NCBI GenBank assembly: GCA_017454585.1
Contig: JAFTCU010000135.1
Span: forward strand, 1-17,921
Length of the DNA: 17,921 bases
Reading direction: 5' to 3'
Origin: Thermoguttaceae bacterium
Lineage (GTDB): Bacteria; Planctomycetota; Planctomycetia; Pirellulales; Thermoguttaceae
The notes beneath the pieces are model-generated. The model saw only the letters and a program-made list of their open reading frames with translations. It was not told where the DNA came from and searched no databases. Numbering within the stretch: the stretch's first letter is position 1; every line of letters begins with the position of its first letter. Positions 6,744 through 13,478 of this stretch are shown here, one piece after another. Both the position numbers and the translations under genes were made by a program.

Positions 6744-7852
6744 TTTTGCGCCTCCTTTCCGGCCGGGGCCGTGACGGCTTGAATCTTCCGGTACGCGATC
6801 CCCTCACGTTTCCACGTGTAGGTCAAATGGACCGCTCCGTCTTTCCCCTGGATCATGAATGGGTAAGAAAATTCACACTCCGGCGTTTTTTCCAGTTCCT
6901 GAAGCAAAATCCACTTTTCGAACGTCGGGCCTTCCGAAACCCAAAGGTTCAGCGTTTCGCGTCCGTCTTCGGGATTCCCCACAAGCAAAAACCTCCCGTC
7001 GTTCAGTCGAAGCAGCGCCACGGAAGAGTCCTGGTTGAAAATCGGAAGTGGGGGGAGGGAACGCCACGACTCGCCGACATTTTGCGTCTGAGCTGCGGGA
7101 ATGGGCCCTTTTTCCGGGTTCCGCATGACGGCCAGAGCCTCGTTTTCCGAAACTGCGACCACGCACGGCTGGATGGCCGACGGAGCAGCGATCCTGTTGG
7201 TACTCAAAACCTTTCCGTCGGGGGAAAGCCTAACCAGCCGGGCGAATTTCTGGTTGAATTCGTAGTAGATCGGAAGGTCGATCTCACCGTTTGTCAGCGG
7301 CAGGGCCGGGCAGCGGACCAGATTGCTCAGGTTCAGGAAGGGCGAAAGGCGCAGACGACTCACGGAGCCGGAAATGAGTTTCCCGTTTTCGTCGAGCAGA
7401 GCGTGATTGACGCCGCTCCCTGACCAACCGCCAATCGAGACGGAAACGAAAAAGAGGTGGAGCTTTCCGTCCTGAAAATGAAGGACCGGGTTCCCGAGTT
7501 TCCGAATGGAGCGGCCCAGTTCCTTTTGCACCGTTTCACGTGAAACAATGACGACCGGCTCGGACCAGCCCGAAGCAGTACGGAACGCGCCGTAAATGCT
7601 GACATCACTTGCCCCTTCGCGAGTACCGCCGAACCAGGCGCAGAAAAGCCGGCCGTCCTGAAACTCCGCAAGCGTAGAGGCGTGGCAGCTGGGCGTGGGC
7701 ACCGGGATGATCTCGGCCTGGGAAAACCCGGTTTCCGGGGCGATTTCTGAAGGCTCGGGGAGCTGAAAAGGCGCGGGGGTTTGCCTGGACTCGAGCAACT
7801 CACCGGCGAGGACCACCAAAACCCCTGCGATCAACAAAAAAATCCGACTCAT
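6740..7852 (-). CDS. Sialidase-like (BNR/neuraminidase superfamily) exported protein
   Basis: This 370-aa six-bladed beta-propeller protein belongs to the sialidase superfamily (Pfam BNR_2-type). An N-terminal hydrophobic helix (4-18) acts as signal or membrane anchor. The hallmark region TPSCHASTLAEFQDGRL-CAWFGGTREG (about 53-80) is typical of the exo-alpha-sialidase-annotated family. Later blades include NPVLHFQDGKLHLFFV (about 121-136) and a degenerate Asp-box, QNVGESWRSL (about 257-266). The canonical S-x-D-x-G-x-T-W Asp-boxes and the F/Y-R-I-P motif of classical GH33 enzymes are not evident, so the substrate may not be sialic acid. The start lies 4 nt after the MFS stop, with AGGG about 8 nt upstream. 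Together with the MFS and DUF1080 genes it suggests uptake and processing of glycans. Confidence 0.82.
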   Translation of the reverse strand: MSRIFLLIAGVLVVLAGELLESRQTPAPFQLPEPSEIAPETGFSQAEIIPVPTPSCHASTLAEFQDGRLFCAWFGGTREGASDVSIYGAFRTASGWSEPVVIVSRETVQKELGRSIRKLGNPVLHFQDGKLHLFFVSVSIGGWSGSGVNHALLDENGKLISGSVSRLRLSPFLNLSNLVRCPALPLTNGEIDLPIYYEFNQKFARLVRLSPDGKVLSTNRIAAPSAIQPCVVAVSENEALAVMRNPEKGPIPAAQTQNVGESWRSLPPLPIFNQDSSVALLRLNDGRFLLVGNPEDGRETLNLWVSEGPTFEKWILLQELEKTPECEFSYPFMIQGKDGAVHLTYTWKREGIAYRKIQAVTAPAGKEAQK

Positions 7853-7856
7853 AAAA

Positions 7857-9050
7857 TTAAACCCTGATTGTGGACCGGATCGTGGAGACCGCCAGGCAGA
7901 AAACCGGGATGGTCAGGAGGAAAAGAACGCCCGAAACGAGGTAAATATTCCTCACGCCGGTCCAATAAATGATCCCGCCGCTGACGAGCGAGCTGACGAG
8001 CACACCGCTCATGCGGATGGAGGAGGAAAGACCGAAAATCGCGCCGCGTCGTTCCTGGGGCGTGATACCCGAAAGGATCGAAAGCATTCCGGCCTCGAGC
8101 CCACCCGCGGCGAGGAAGTTGGCGAACCGGAAGGCGGCGAAAAAGGCCAGACTCGGCGCGGTACTCTGCAGGAACATCGTGACGGCGCAAACCACCAAAA
8201 CCGGCACCGTGACCCGCTGCGAGGAAAACCGGTCGCAGAGTTTTCCCAAAATCACGCCCGAAAGGACCCCGCCGAACGCCGCCAGGGCGCTGATCCAGCC
8301 CGTATGCAGCGCTGTATTTGCCGGGCCGTGGATCCGTTCCACCATCAGCGGAACGTACGGCTCGTCGAACCGGCGCGAGACCGCCATCAGCAGAATGACG
8401 CAGAAGCTCAGCCAGACCGAAAGGGAAAGGCCCGACCAGGAATCCTGAAAGCGGATTTTCTCCCCGGGCGGTGGTGGGACGAAATCTTCGTGAATGAACG
8501 CGTGGGCTAGGAACCCTGCCGCGAGGAAGAGAGCGCCGCAGGTCAGGATGGCGGCTTCAAACCCGTACAAGTGCATGATCAGGCCGCCAAAGGCGAAGCC
8601 GATCAGGTTTCCGCTCCAAATCGCCGTGGAAAGAAGCCCGAGCGCGAAACCCTGACGCTCCTGCGGCGTGTCGGTCACCACGAGCGTCTGGGCTGCCGAG
8701 ACCGTCCCGGTGAAGGCCGAGACGACGAACCTCACCGCGACGAGCCACGCCGGGCTGGGAGCCAACAGCAGGCAAGGGAAGAGCAATGCGTCCACGTAGT
8801 ACGCACGCAGCAGCATGATTTTTCGCCCGTACCGGTCCGCAAGAACGCCCCACAGCGGGATAAAGAGGCAGAAGCTCAACATCCCGAAGAACGTGAACGC
8901 CGCCATCCACGCCCCCAGCTCGGCTTCCGAAGTGATCCCCCACGTGTCACGGATATATACCGGGACGAAGGGGATCGCCCCGGAGAATCCCGCCATGACG
9001 AGGATCTGCGTCAGCCAGACGACGAGGAGGTTTTGTTTCCAACGAGGCAT
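7857..9050 (-). CDS. MFS transporter (DHA1/MdtG-like, 12 TM)
   Basis: This is a 397-aa major facilitator superfamily permease with two six-helix halves. The loop 2-3 motif A is intact as GVLADRYGRK (68-77). Its weaker counterpart in the second half is GVILGKLCDRFSSQR (about 283-297). The central cytoplasmic loop carries PPPPGEK (about 198-204). Overall it resembles the drug:H+ antiporter-1 group that includes MdtG. GAGG lies 7 nt before the ATG. It sits 9 nt after the DUF1080 stop and 4 nt before the sialidase-like gene, so it is very likely in one operon with them. That context makes transport of a sugar or sugar derivative, in or out, more plausible than drug efflux. The substrate cannot be read from sequence. 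Confidence 0.9.
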   Translation of the reverse strand: MPRWKQNLLVVWLTQILVMAGFSGAIPFVPVYIRDTWGITSEAELGAWMAAFTFFGMLSFCLFIPLWGVLADRYGRKIMLLRAYYVDALLFPCLLLAPSPAWLVAVRFVVSAFTGTVSAAQTLVVTDTPQERQGFALGLLSTAIWSGNLIGFAFGGLIMHLYGFEAAILTCGALFLAAGFLAHAFIHEDFVPPPPGEKIRFQDSWSGLSLSVWLSFCVILLMAVSRRFDEPYVPLMVERIHGPANTALHTGWISALAAFGGVLSGVILGKLCDRFSSQRVTVPVLVVCAVTMFLQSTAPSLAFFAAFRFANFLAAGGLEAGMLSILSGITPQERRGAIFGLSSSIRMSGVLVSSLVSGGIIYWTGVRNIYLVSGVLFLLTIPVFCLAVSTIRSTIRV

Positions 9051-9059
9051 CGATGCGCC

Positions 9060-9773
9060 TCACTCTTCAAGTTTTTTGATCCAGATGTTCCTGAATCTGG
9101 TTGGGCTTTGGTGGTCCTGGAGGAAGAACGGGCCGTAACCGGTCATGATCTGGTTTTCCCAAATCTTGCGGAGGTTCTCCGTCGCACCGTACCGGTAGGG
9201 GTGGAACTGGGAGACCGGCTCGCCAAATTCGGCGTTTTCCTGGACGAGCTGCCCGTTAAGCCACGCGGTGATCCGTCCGTTTTGAATGATCTTCCCTTCG
9301 TCGTCCCGGCGCGGGGCGTGGTACTCGATCTCGTACGTCTGCCACTCGCCGACCGGCTTCGAGGCGTTCACCTTCGGTGCGCTGATGTGGTAAATCGCCC
9401 CGGTCAGGTCCTGGTCGTTCAGCTCGGTCATGTCCGCGGAGTCGTAGATCTGCATTTCGTAATTCCCGTGAATGTACACGCCGCTGTTGCCGTGCGCCTC
9501 GGGCTGGACCATGAACTCGACGTGGATCAGCGCGTCGCGGAAGAACTCCGCCGAATAGACGTGATTCGAGCGTACCGGGTTCTGTTCGTCCACCGGGCGC
9601 GACGTGGAGATCAGCTCGCCGTTCTCGACGCGCCAGTCGGCTGGCGTCCCCTCCTTCGAGAGGAAGCGGTTCACGAGCGCCCCGTCCGGACCGGTCCCGA
9701 AAAGGAGGATCTCCTGCGCCGAGCACATGGAAGTAAGGAAAATGAAGGAAAGCGTGAAGATGAGGGTACGCAT
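9060..9773 (-). CDS. DUF1080 / 3-keto-disaccharide hydrolase family protein, exported
   Basis: This 237-aa secreted protein has the concanavalin-like fold of PF06439. Members are abundant in Planctomycetota, and some hydrolyse 3-keto-glycosides. The signal peptide is MRTLIFTLSFIFLTSMCSA. The family signature runs through NSGVYIHGNYEMQIYDS (about 114-130), GAIYHISAPKVNASKPVGEW (about 144-163) and RITAWLNGQLVQENAEF (about 190-206), and ends in the usual RFRNIWIKKL. The frame is open 41 codons further upstream, but that stretch lies in a non-coding inverted repeat and lacks protein character. The ATG at 9773 immediately precedes the signal peptide and has AAAGG about 11 nt upstream. It is first in the tight DUF1080-MFS-sialidase-membrane protein cluster. 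Confidence 0.88.
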   Translation of the reverse strand: MRTLIFTLSFIFLTSMCSAQEILLFGTGPDGALVNRFLSKEGTPADWRVENGELISTSRPVDEQNPVRSNHVYSAEFFRDALIHVEFMVQPEAHGNSGVYIHGNYEMQIYDSADMTELNDQDLTGAIYHISAPKVNASKPVGEWQTYEIEYHAPRRDDEGKIIQNGRITAWLNGQLVQENAEFGEPVSQFHPYRYGATENLRKIWENQIMTGYGPFFLQDHQSPTRFRNIWIKKLEE

Positions 9774-9807
9774 TTGGTGAGACCTTTCTGGGAGTGAGGG
9801 AGCACGG

Positions 9808-9905
9808 AAGGCGGTAATGGAGCGCGTAAGCGCGAAATTACGCGTGGGTGGAATGGCCACTTGACCCGGTGCGTAATTCCGGCCTCCGGCCTTCATTACC
9901 GCCTT
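9808..9905. repeat. 98-bp composite inverted repeat abutting the cdsA stop
   Basis: The outer arms AAGGCGGTAATG (9808-9819) and CATTACCGCCTT (9894-9905) are perfect 12-bp inverted repeats. Inside are AATTACGC (9837-9844) paired with GCGTAATT (9871-9878), plus short local palindromes (GCGCGTAAGCGCG, GGCCTCCGGCC). The element ends at the base next to the TGA of cdsA (9906-9908). It looks like a fold-back repeat or small non-autonomous element rather than an ordinary terminator, because it has no U-tract. Confidence 0.7.
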
Positions 9906-10901
9906 TCAAAACAAAATCTCAAGCGACAAAAACGCATACGCCACCGGGGCGGCCAACAGCAGCGAGTCCAAAATGTCCAACACACCGCCAAAGCCCGGGA
10001 CCAATGTGCCGGCGTCTTTAATTTCCGCGTCACGTTTGAGGAGCGACTCGGCCAAATCGCCAATCATTCCGAGGAACCCCAAAGCCACACCGTACACGAT
10101 CCAGATCCAGAGTTTATCAGGTGAACAGGGTCGGCCCACAAGCGGCATAAGCCAGTAAAAACAGGCGATTGCCGTCACAGCGGAGAAAAGGATCGCACCG
10201 AAGGCCCCCTCGATGGTTTTCCCGGGGCTGAGGCTCGGCGCCATTTTATTTCTTCCAAACAGACGCCCTACCGTGTACGCTCCAATGTCACCCATTTTGA
10301 TGATCATGACGTACGTTCCGAGCATACTCAAACCGTGGCAGAGGCGAATCTGGGCCAAAAAGGTCGGCAGAAGACCCACGTACACAATCGTAAAAACCGT
10401 ATAGCTGAGCCGGACGTTGACGGCTCCCGGACGCGCAAAAACGTACATTTCGCGAGAAAAAGCGATGATGACCGCAAGAGCGAACGCAGAAAGAGCCCAA
10501 TTCCCGGGTGTCAAATGCTCAAGACGGGTCAAGAGTTCAGAATTTCTGGTTCGAAGCTCTGAGCTGGAAGCGTCTGTTCCCGAAATTTCAGGGCCTGACG
10601 TTTGAGTTTCAGGTCCAGAATTCGGAACCTCATTCACAAAGTGTTGGACGCCGAACATCCCCCACGCGCTTGCCGCGATCAGGAAACACCCGAAATACAG
10701 CACAAACGGGGCGGGAAAAACGTGATTACAGTTAGCCAAATGAATCATCTCCCGCACTCCGCACACGATAAGCAAAATCAGAAGCGGGAAAAGCGCGATG
10801 CCAGGGATTTGCGTCTGACGTTCAAGAATAAAATCGAGAACGCAAAGCCCCAAAATCGAAGCGACTATTATGAAACCGAGCAGTAAACGCCAGCGTAACA
10901 T
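9906..10901 (-). CDS. cdsA: Phosphatidate cytidylyltransferase CdsA
   Basis: CdsA makes CDP-diacylglycerol from phosphatidic acid and CTP at the inner membrane, the branch point of phospholipid synthesis. The 331-aa protein has about eight hydrophobic segments. The C-terminal catalytic region shows KMGDIGAYTVGRLFGRNK (202-219), SPGKTIEG (225-232) and GDLAESLLKRDAEIKDAG (281-298) with K289, K295 and D296. It ends with PGFGGVLDILDSL (302-314) in place of the classical GHGG-x-x-D-R-x-D; I recall this variant from planctomycete CdsA proteins. D309 and D312 keep the acidic pair. Residues 92-128 form a Ser/Glu/Thr-rich insert between membrane segments that looks repeat-derived. AAAGGG sits 9 nt before the ATG. 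It is divergent from the prc-like gene and starts the minus-strand series. Confidence 0.92.
   Translation of the reverse strand: MLRWRLLLGFIIVASILGLCVLDFILERQTQIPGIALFPLLILLIVCGVREMIHLANCNHVFPAPFVLYFGCFLIAASAWGMFGVQHFVNEVPNSGPETQTSGPEISGTDASSSELRTRNSELLTRLEHLTPGNWALSAFALAVIIAFSREMYVFARPGAVNVRLSYTVFTIVYVGLLPTFLAQIRLCHGLSMLGTYVMIIKMGDIGAYTVGRLFGRNKMAPSLSPGKTIEGAFGAILFSAVTAIACFYWLMPLVGRPCSPDKLWIWIVYGVALGFLGMIGDLAESLLKRDAEIKDAGTLVPGFGGVLDILDSLLLAAPVAYAFLSLEILF
10518..10628. repeat. Low-complexity, repeat-like in-frame insert in cdsA
   Basis: This is about 37 codons of Ser/Glu/Thr/Pro-rich sequence in a hydrophilic loop of CdsA. The + strand reads TCAGAATT/CTGAGCT-type words and contains GCTGGAAGCGTC then GTTCCCGAAA at 10563-10585. 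That closely matches the GCTGGAAGCGTC-GTCCCCGAAA core of the dispersed palindrome at 17684-17706 with one inserted and one changed base. It is interpreted as a decayed element copy tolerated in frame. Confidence 0.5.
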
Positions 10902-10985
10902 GTTTTTACCCTTTTAAACTGGAGAGAAAAAACAAAATGGTGTGCGAAGGCAAAACAAATGATTTGGGAAGGCCAGGTATAAAAC

Positions 10986-10999
10986 CCTGAAATTTCAGG
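10986..10999. promoter_or_regulatory. 14-bp perfect palindrome, possible operator
   Basis: CCTGAAATTTCAGG is self-complementary over all 14 bp. A third half-site, CCTGAAAT, lies at 11022-11029, 36 bp from the first half. It sits about 85 bp upstream of the cdsA start, downstream of the putative cdsA -10 box. It could be a dimeric repressor site, a leader hairpin, or a decayed repeat, since similar words occur in the cdsA insert. Confidence 0.35.
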
Positions 11000-11045
11000 T
11001 ATTTATTTCACAAATCCCAATCCTGAAATCACCTCTTATTTTCCA

Positions 11046-11051
11046 ATTATA
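11046..11051 (-). promoter_or_regulatory. Candidate -10 box for cdsA
   Basis: The minus strand reads TATAAT at 11051-11046 within an AT-rich tract. The -35 position about 17 bp further (11069-11074) reads CTGGAC, a poor match. The predicted leader would be about 140 nt. Confidence 0.35.
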
Positions 11052-11104
11052 ACAAAAATTTTAAAAAGGTCCAGACTTTTCCCAAAAAATTTTCAAGGAG
11101 GGAC

Positions 11105-11131
11105 TTGCAAAAAAAGGAAATTCTGTATAAT
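11105..11131 (+). promoter_or_regulatory. Candidate sigma70 promoter for the prc-like gene
   Basis: TTGCAA (11105-11110) and a perfect TATAAT (11126-11131) are separated by 15 bp, slightly short of the optimal 17. It is the only strong -10 hexamer on the + strand upstream of the gene. The predicted leader would be about 110 nt and carries the small ACTGAAA/TTTCAGT hairpin. Confidence 0.5.
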
Positions 11132-11249
11132 ATAGTAGTAATGGAAGTTTTCTTGCCGGCTTGACCGATTTTCAACCTCCTGAAAGACTGAAACCTTTTT
11201 CAGTTTATCGACTGTTTCACAAAATTTTTACATTTCAATCCCGTTTCTT

Positions 11250-13397
11250 ATGAAAAAATTCAAGGTTATTTTGGTTTTGTCGCTGCTTTACGCGGCTCTT
11301 TTGTGGATTGATTCTCCGAGAATCATAAATCTCATTCAGAATTCCGCGGAAGCTGAGGTCACGGAACCTTCCCGCCGTGATGGAATCATCACCATTTCCG
11401 TCACTGACTTGATGAAAAAAGAACACATTTCGGAATGGAGCCTCAATGAAAAACTCGCCGAAAGAACCATTACCGGCTTCCTTAAGGTTCTCGACCCACA
11501 GAAACTCTATTTTTATCAGCAGGATGTAAATTACTTCCGTGATCGTCAGCCGTACCTCGGAGAATTGTTCCAGAACGGTGATATTAAGCTGGCTTACGTC
11601 ATTTTCAAAACGTACCTCAACCGCCTCGACGAACGAATCGCCCAGATGCAGGCCGCGTTGGATCAACCGATCGATTTCACAGTGGACGAAAGCCTGACAA
11701 TCAAACCGGAACTCCTGAGCAATCCAAAGACCCGCAAAGAGGCCGAGGAACGGGTCCGCCTCCGCGTCAAGTATGACATGCTCCTCCTCCAGGTCGATGA
11801 CCTGAGAAAAGAGCAAAAGGCTGCGAAAGATTCTGATAAACCAGAAGATTCTGCCGAGGATTCTGAGGCGAAAACCGTGAAAGACGAAACGCCCAAAACG
11901 CCCGAAGAAAAATATCAGGCGAATAAAGAAAAACTCCTGAAACGTTACACCAGCTTCCAGAAACGCATGCACCAGCTCGACAACGATGAGCTTTTGGAAT
12001 TCTACCTGACCGCGATGACGAACTCTTACGACCCGCATTCCAGCTACATGTCGCCGAGCACTCTGGAAAACTTTGAGATTTCCATGAGCCTGGGCCTTCA
12101 GGGGATCGGCGCAACGCTTACCTCGGAAGACGGTTATGTCACGGTAAAACATCTTGTTCCCGGTGGCCCGGCAGACAAAGAAGGTTCGCTGAAAATCAAC
12201 GACAAAATATCCGGCGTGGCTCAGGGGGATGATGGTCCGATGGAAGACGTTGTTGACATGAAACTCGACGACGTGGTAAAAAAGATTCGTGGTAAAGCAG
12301 GTACCGTAGTACGTCTGGAAGTAGTTCCTGAAAACGGCTCCGGGAACAAGATCGTACGTATCGTTCGTGCCCAAATCGAGCTGAAAGACTCCGAAGCAAA
12401 AGGGGTCGTTTTTGAAGCTGGTAAAAAAGAAGACGGCACATCCTACAAAATCGGGGTGATCAATCTGCCGAGCTTCTACCTCGATATGCAGGCCGCCCGT
12501 TTCGGTGAGGGCAAAAGCTCCACCAGGGACGTGCGTAAAATCCTTGACGATTTTACCGCGCAGGGGGTTGATTCGGTTGTTCTGGATCTCCGTAATAACG
12601 GCGGTGGTTCACTCCCCGAAGCCATTTCCCTGACTGGTCTCTTCATCGATCACGGTTCTGTGGTTCAGGTACGTGACTCAAATGACAAGGTTCTTTCTCA
12701 CGACGATCGTACTCGCGGTGTTTCCTGGAATGGTCCGCTGGTCGTCGTCATTAATAAATTAAGCGCTAGCGCGAGCGAAATTTTGGCCGGTGCGATTCAG
12801 GACTATAATCGAGGTCTGATCATCGGCGACGCAACGACCCACGGCAAAGGAACGGTCCAGACCGTTGAATACCTCAGCCAGCGTCTGTTCGCATTGAATA
12901 ATTCCAAGTTCGGCGCTTTGAAAGTCACGATCCAGCAATTCTACCGCCCGCTGGGTGCCAGCACGCAGGAACGCGGGGTCAAATCGGACATTGAGTTGCC
13001 GTCCATCACGACCCACATGAACATTGGCGAGTCTGATTTGGATTACCCGTTAGCGTTTGACCAGGTTCCGGCTCAGCCGATCGTAAAATGGGATAATGGG
13101 CCAAATCCGGAAATGATCCAGGCCTTGTCTGAACTGTCCAAGGCGCGTATTTCCGATAACGCGGAATATCAGAAACTCATTAAAAAGATCGAATTCTACT
13201 GCAAGATCAAGGACCGTGAAACTGTGACCCTGAATCTGGAAAACTTCATGGCCGAACGCGCGGACGTTTTGCAGGACGAGGAGGAAAAACTCGATGAAAA
13301 ACTTTCCTCTGACGCGAACGAAATCAAACGAGATTACTCGATGGATGAGATTCTCAATATTATGGTGGATTACACCAAAGCGCTGGGACGGAACTGA
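11250..13397 (+). CDS. prc: Tail-specific / C-terminal processing protease (S41, Prc/Tsp type)
   Basis: This is a 715-aa exported serine protease of the S41A family, expected in the periplasm with an N-terminal hydrophobic signal or anchor (3-18). The order is as in E. coli Prc: an N-terminal helical Tsp domain (about 40-250; FLKVLDPQKLYFYQQDV is typical), a PDZ domain (about 278-370; GLQGIGATL, VPGGPADKEG), the S41 catalytic core (about 390-590) and a C-terminal helical extension. The catalytic Ser is expected in SASASEILAGA (S507) and the Lys in HGKGTVQ (K533). Their 26-residue spacing is one longer than in E. coli Prc. LDLRNNGGGSLPEA is the usual strand-turn segment. A charged Lys/Asp/Glu-rich insertion (about 185-225) interrupts the N-terminal domain. 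No Shine-Dalgarno precedes the ATG. It degrades or trims proteins with non-polar C-termini, by family analogy. Confidence 0.93.
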   Translation: MKKFKVILVLSLLYAALLWIDSPRIINLIQNSAEAEVTEPSRRDGIITISVTDLMKKEHISEWSLNEKLAERTITGFLKVLDPQKLYFYQQDVNYFRDRQPYLGELFQNGDIKLAYVIFKTYLNRLDERIAQMQAALDQPIDFTVDESLTIKPELLSNPKTRKEAEERVRLRVKYDMLLLQVDDLRKEQKAAKDSDKPEDSAEDSEAKTVKDETPKTPEEKYQANKEKLLKRYTSFQKRMHQLDNDELLEFYLTAMTNSYDPHSSYMSPSTLENFEISMSLGLQGIGATLTSEDGYVTVKHLVPGGPADKEGSLKINDKISGVAQGDDGPMEDVVDMKLDDVVKKIRGKAGTVVRLEVVPENGSGNKIVRIVRAQIELKDSEAKGVVFEAGKKEDGTSYKIGVINLPSFYLDMQAARFGEGKSSTRDVRKILDDFTAQGVDSVVLDLRNNGGGSLPEAISLTGLFIDHGSVVQVRDSNDKVLSHDDRTRGVSWNGPLVVVINKLSASASEILAGAIQDYNRGLIIGDATTHGKGTVQTVEYLSQRLFALNNSKFGALKVTIQQFYRPLGASTQERGVKSDIELPSITTHMNIGESDLDYPLAFDQVPAQPIVKWDNGPNPEMIQALSELSKARISDNAEYQKLIKKIEFYCKIKDRETVTLNLENFMAERADVLQDEEEKLDEKLSSDANEIKRDYSMDEILNIMVDYTKALGRN

Positions 13398-13430
13398 AGT
13401 TCTGATTTCACGACCGTTGTAATTGTTTAA

Positions 13431-13460
13431 GCGAGAGTCTCGCCCGTGCGGGGCCCTCGC
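13431..13460 (+). terminator. Stem-loop between the prc-like gene and the PD40 gene
   Basis: GCGAG (13431-13435) pairs with CTCGC (13456-13460). A nested stem, GCCC (13442-13445) with GGGC (13451-13454), closes a 5-nt loop. AATATTTT follows. It may end the protease transcript or attenuate the next gene. The stem covers an in-frame GTG at 13446, which argues against that GTG as the start of the next CDS. Confidence 0.3.
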
Positions 13461-13478
13461 AATATTTTGGAGCTAATG

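Larger units (their letters stand above)
10902..11249. other. AT-rich divergent promoter region between cdsA and the prc-like gene
   Basis: This 348-bp intergenic region is clearly more AT-rich than its surroundings. It holds candidate promoters in both directions (see separate entries), a perfect 14-bp palindrome at 10986-10999 with an extra half-site CCTGAAAT at 11022-11029, and a small 7-bp hairpin in the presumed prc leader (ACTGAAA 11187-11193 / TTTCAGT 11198-11204). No small ORF with convincing coding features was seen. Confidence 0.65.

Noticed and set aside
6740..7852. Confident assignment as a catalytic GH33 sialidase
   Set aside because: The canonical Asp-boxes and F/Y-R-I-P motif are not evident, so only superfamily membership is claimed.
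8571..9797. 408-codon + strand ORF spanning the MFS/DUF1080 junction
   Set aside because: Arg/Asp/Val-rich antisense frame over two well-supported genes; no recognisable domain.
9774..9896. Upstream ATG for the DUF1080 protein
   Set aside because: The extension falls within the 98-bp inverted repeat and would bury the signal peptide.
11235..12374. 379-codon minus-strand ORF inside the prc-like gene
   Set aside because: The sense strand encodes a complete S41 protease with catalytic motifs; the antisense frame is Phe/Arg-rich by codon complementarity.
13446..13478. Upstream GTG start for the HzsA-like gene
   Set aside because: It lies in a stem-loop and would add MRGPRNILEL in front of a good signal peptide; ATG 13479 has GGAG at a suitable distance.
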